From contig NZ_RCZK01000004.1 of assembly GCF_006438955.1 (NCBI RefSeq), positions 205,526 to 269,525 of the forward strand: a DNA stretch of 64,000 nucleotides, written 5' to 3'. Under the pieces are notes generated by a model. That model was not told where the DNA came from, searched no databases, and was given only the letters and a program-made list of their open reading frames with translations. The position numbers and the translations under genes are program-made. The DNA comes from Sphingomonas oligophenolica (GTDB lineage: Bacteria > Pseudomonadota > Alphaproteobacteria > Sphingomonadales > Sphingomonadaceae). Of the stretch, positions 60,921 through 64,000 are shown in pieces. Position 1 is the stretch's first letter; each line of letters begins with the position of its first letter.

Positions 60921-63390
60921 ATGGGGACCTCTATGGCCAACTTAGCAGAGTTCTATCAACCGAAGGTGGGAACGCTTTCGGCCTTCAATGCAGCCTTTGC
61001 AGGCTTCACTTGGACCGGCGATTTAAACGGTGACGGGTTTGACGATCTAATCGTAACCGGTGCCTCATATCCTCCAGGCCCAAATACCCCGCAAAGAGGC
61101 CAAGTATTTTTTGGTGACGGGTCGGGAAACTTGGTTTCCAGTCTCGTATAGCATTTTCCCATCACAAGCACTCCAAACTGTACACGCGCGTGATATTGTT
61201 GTTGGAGACTTCAATGAAGACGGGAAGATAGACGTCTTCATTGCATCGCACGGCTACGATGCGTCGCCCTTTCCAGGAGAGCAAAACAAACTATTTTTAT
61301 CATCCGGAAATGTCTGGATAGATGCGTCCGGTAACTTACCCGCATTAACCGATTTTTCCCACAGCGCGGCAGTTGGGGATATTAATGGCGATGGCCATTT
61401 GGACATCTTTGTCGGAAATATATTTGGCTCTCAATTAATTTCACCTTACGCCCTAATAGGGGACGGAAAGGGAGGATTTCATAGAGATACTTCGATTGTA
61501 AACGCGGAGGCCGGGCAAGCGCTCGATATCAGAACAGACACCTATACATCGTCCTTGTTGATGGACGTCAATGGTGATGGGTTGTCGGATCTAATCCTGG
61601 GTGGAGCTGGTGGGTCATCAAGTCACGGCTCTTTTGTTTTTTTAAACAATGGGCACGGTTACACCAATGTATCTCCGATTTATATTCCGGCTGGATATTT
61701 CACCGATCAGAACCGAGTGGTTGTAGATATCGCGCATATTGATGTAAATAGGGATGGTAAACAGTATCTTGTATTCCTGTCAACGCAAGACAGTCCATTT
61801 TATGACGGTTGGGCTATCGATATCTATATCAATAAAGGAGATGGCAAATTCGAGTTAGATACCAATAACCATATCAGCGGAGCTGATGCGCATGGTGGCT
61901 TAATTAATAAAACGACGAGTGAACACTGGGCATCAGCAGTTACGATCAAGGACGTAAATCACGACGGTGCGTTGGATATAGTCGTGGGTGGATTTCAAGG
62001 CGGCCAGCCTAGCCTGGATACACCAGTCCTCTATCTGAACGATGGCAGGGGCGTGTTTTCGGCAATCAGACTGGCCGATTTCCCCAATCCGGAAAACCTA
62101 CGATACCTAACGACAACAATAAGCTCAACAAACGGGGAATCATTGTTTTCAATTTACGCCAATTCGGGGCAATTAGGATTTAATGAAGACCTTGCTCTGA
62201 AACCCTTGGCATCAACAAATAGCGTCAAACTCGAAATCGTGGGAACAAATGGGGCAGATACATTATACGGTAATGATTCCGGTGCCACTCTCAGAGGACT
62301 CGCGGGGGATGATATTTATGTTATTAGCGCCAGCGGCGTAACCGTGGTCGAGGAGCCCGGTGCAGGAAACGACACTGTTTACACTTCGGTGAGCTACGCG
62401 CTTACGGGCGGCGCATCAATCGAGGTCCTGTCGGTTCAATCACAGCAGGGAACCGATCCGATCAACCTGGTTGGAAATGCCTTTGCCCAGTACGTCATCG
62501 GCAACCAGGGCGACAACGTTCTCAACGGCAACGGCGGTGCGGATACGCTGATCGGGCTGAAGGGCGACGACACGTACGCCATCGCCGACGGAAGCGCTGT
62601 CATCGTTGAGAATCCCGGCGAGGGTCGCGACACCGTCTATACGAGCGTGACCTACGCTCTAACCGGCACGGCCGAGATTGAGGTGTTGTCGGTCGCGACG
62701 CAGCAGGGCACTGAGAACATCAACTTGATCGGCAATGCCTTTGATCAATATATGATCGGCAACTTTGGCAACAACGTCATGAACGGCAACGGCGGCGTCG
62801 ATACGTTGATCGGGTTGAAGGGAGATGACATTTTCCAAGTCGGTAACAGCGCTTCGATCGTGGTGGAGAACCCCGGTGAGGGGTACGATACCGTCTATGC
62901 CAATGTCAGCTACGCCCTCGCCGCAGGCCAGTCGATTGAGGTACTGTCGGCGCAGGTTCAAGGCGGCACCGAAGCGATCAACCTGACCGGCAACGACCAG
63001 GCGCAGTCGGTGATCGGCAACAACGGTGCCAATGTCCTCAACGGCGGCGGCGGAATGGACACGCTCTATGGCTTGGCGGGCGACGACACGTTCGCCTTCT
63101 CGACCAAGCCAGGTAGCGGAAATGTCGTGACGATCGCCGACTTCGGCAACGGCGCGGACAAGCTGGCGCTGTCGACCGGGGTGTTCGGCGGGATGGCGGT
63201 AGGCACGCTGTCAGCGTCCCACTTCGTCATCGGCGCCGCGGCGACGACCGCGGACCAGCATATCGTCTACAACCAGGCGACCGGGCAGCTGTTCTATGAC
63301 GCCGATGGATCGGGCGCGGGTGCCGCCGTTCTGTTCGCCACCGTCGCGCCCGGCACGGTCATTACTGCCAACATGATCGCGGTCATTTGA
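60921..63390 (+). pseudogene. Second RTX-type protein, VCBS/FG-GAP N-terminus, frameshifted
   Basis: The N-terminal frame (60921-61151) encodes LNGDGFDDLIVTGASYPPGP then VFFGDGSGNLVSS before a stop. The next frame continues with SYSIFPSQALQTVHARDIVV, GDFNEDGKIDVFIASHGYDA and further DxNxDGxxD repeats of the VCBS/FG-GAP type. The shift lies at about 61130-61150. From about 62220 the protein switches to three RTX-like modules and a C-terminal domain that closely resemble those of the first RTX gene. The full protein would be about 820 residues. It may be a true pseudogene or a sequencing error. Confidence 0.75.
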
Positions 63391-63530
63391 CCGCTCTGTG
63401 GGTATAGAGGAGGTCGCTGAAAGCGGATTTGCTGAGCCAAAGTGCTTTAGCTAGGAAACCGCAGCCGGGCGACCTCACGCGTGACTGGGAAGCGCGTGGG
63501 TCAAGCGTAATTCTGACGAGCGAATACCCC

Positions 63531-63551
63531 ATAATCGGCGGAAAAGTAACG
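63531..63551 (+). repeat. Attachment-proximal box before the third attachment site
   Basis: A 21-bp block beginning ATAATCGGCGGAAAAG matches 18 of 21 bases at 35955-35975. It is 24 bp from attachment copy 3, against 8 bp in the other case. Confidence 0.5.
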
Positions 63552-63575
63552 TTTATTCCCGTTGCGTCAGTAGCC

Positions 63576-63620
63576 TTCGTAATGCGGGGGTCACAGGTTC
63601 GAGTCCTGTAAGCGGCACCA
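63576..63620 (+). repeat. Attachment site copy 3 (tRNA-Thr 3' end)
   Basis: 45 bp identical to the 3' part of tRNA-Thr from the anticodon loop to CCA. It marks the right end of element 2. The few bases before it (TAGCC) differ from copies 1 and 2. Confidence 0.9.
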
Positions 63621-63735
63621 CTTCCGGTCAAAACCGCGAACTGCGGGACCGGCGCTGATGTCTCCTTTCGTGACCGCCGCTTCGAGCGCCGCTTTGGAGC
63701 CGGTGATATTCCCCCGGTTCGGCGGACACGCAGGG

Positions 63736-64000
63736 TTAGCCGGTCATGCTCCGCTCGGCTTGCTCGGGGGTTAGATATCCGAGGGCCGAGTGCATGCGGT
63801 GCCGGTTATAGTAGCCCTCGATGTATCCGAACAGCGCGTGCCGCGCTTCGGCCTGTGTCGCCCATCGGCACTGATGGACGAGTTCGACCTTGAGGGTGTG
63901 AAAGAAGCTCTCCATCGGGGCATTATCGTAGCAATTGCCGGTGCGGCTCATTGAGGGCGTCGCGCCGATCGCGGCCAAGTGATCGACATAGGCGCCGGCC
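63736..64000 (-). CDS. IS3-family transposase (OrfB), C-terminal part, runs off the window
   Basis: 88 visible codons without a start in the window: AAIGATPSMSRTGNCYDNAP, MESFFHTLKVELVHQCRWAT, HALFGYIEGYYNRHRMHSAL then GYLTPEQAERSMTG. This is the end of an rve-type DDE integrase core; the glutamate of PMESFF is the last catalytic residue. The frame is open through the right window edge. The nearby TGTCCGCCGAACCGGGGGAA (63711-63733, read on the minus strand) may be part of the right terminal repeat. Confidence 0.88.
   Translation of the reverse strand, partial: AGAYVDHLAAIGATPSMSRTGNCYDNAPMESFFHTLKVELVHQCRWATQAEARHALFGYIEGYYNRHRMHSALGYLTPEQAERSMTG

Larger units (their letters stand above)
36031..63620. 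mobile_element. Integrated element 2 (composite accessory island, about 27.5 kb)
   Basis: It lies between attachment copies 2 and 3. It carries its own tyrosine integrase (49945-51099), a RepA-like ATPase, IS fragments and cargo genes. The integrase is in the middle rather than at an end, which suggests that more than one insertion built this region or that an end-located integrase was lost. Confidence 0.75.

Overview
The window looks like chromosomal DNA of an alphaproteobacterium of the Sphingomonadales (Sphingomonas type). The basis is high GC with strong G/C bias at third codon positions, a cyoABCD quinol oxidase, a 1,532-residue NAD-dependent glutamate dehydrogenase, a MucR-type regulator, TadG/TadE proteins and several small protein families that I associate with sphingomonads. 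No 16S gene is present, so the genus is an inference.

Layout. (1) Positions 1-14,475 are ordinary backbone: the 3' part of a sugar-acid MFS transporter, a YeiH-type exporter, a LacI-type repressor, the cyoABCD operon (3068-6970, minus), a PepSY membrane protein behind a possible Fur box, the large glutamate dehydrogenase and a PAS-domain protein. (2) An intact tRNA-Thr(CGT) lies at 14476-14551. Its 3' end recurs at 35984-36031 and 63576-63620, so two elements sit in tandem behind one tRNA gene. (3) Element 1 (14.5-36.0 kb) is phage- or satellite-like. It has a tail block of only three genes (an unknown, a DUF6441-like protein, and a 1,473-residue tape measure), a cassette of overlapping small genes, a long minus-strand operon with an AlpA-like regulator and a primase-helicase, and a divergent MerR-like regulator plus tyrosine integrase that abuts the right attachment site. 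No terminase, portal, capsid or lysis gene was seen. (4) Element 2 (36.0-63.6 kb) is a composite accessory island. It carries a broken IS6 element, a TadG/TadE/TadE trio, an M48 protease, a MucR regulator, a SEC-C protein, a DUF805 protein, a paralogue pair behind hairpins, a RepA-like ATPase with a second tyrosine integrase in the middle, a TPR membrane protein, a Mesh1/SpoT-like HD hydrolase, decayed zinc-ribbon gene copies around a lipase-like gene, an AraC regulator and two duplicated RTX-type secreted proteins, the second broken by a frameshift. (5) After the third attachment repeat the window ends inside an IS3-family transposase.

How the parts work together. The cyo genes make a proton-pumping bo3-type ubiquinol oxidase, although the heme O synthase gene cyoE is not in the window. 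The LacI repressor probably controls the neighbouring MFS transporter through an operator-like palindrome just upstream of it. Element 1 appears to have a complete integration and replication core: integrase, excisionase-like regulators, primase-helicase, and paired arm-type repeats at both ends. It has only a fragment of a virion programme, so it is either a decayed prophage or a satellite that brings its own tape measure. Element 2 shows repeated rounds of insertion and decay. All functional statements come from reading the sequence and from recalled family features; no database search was run.
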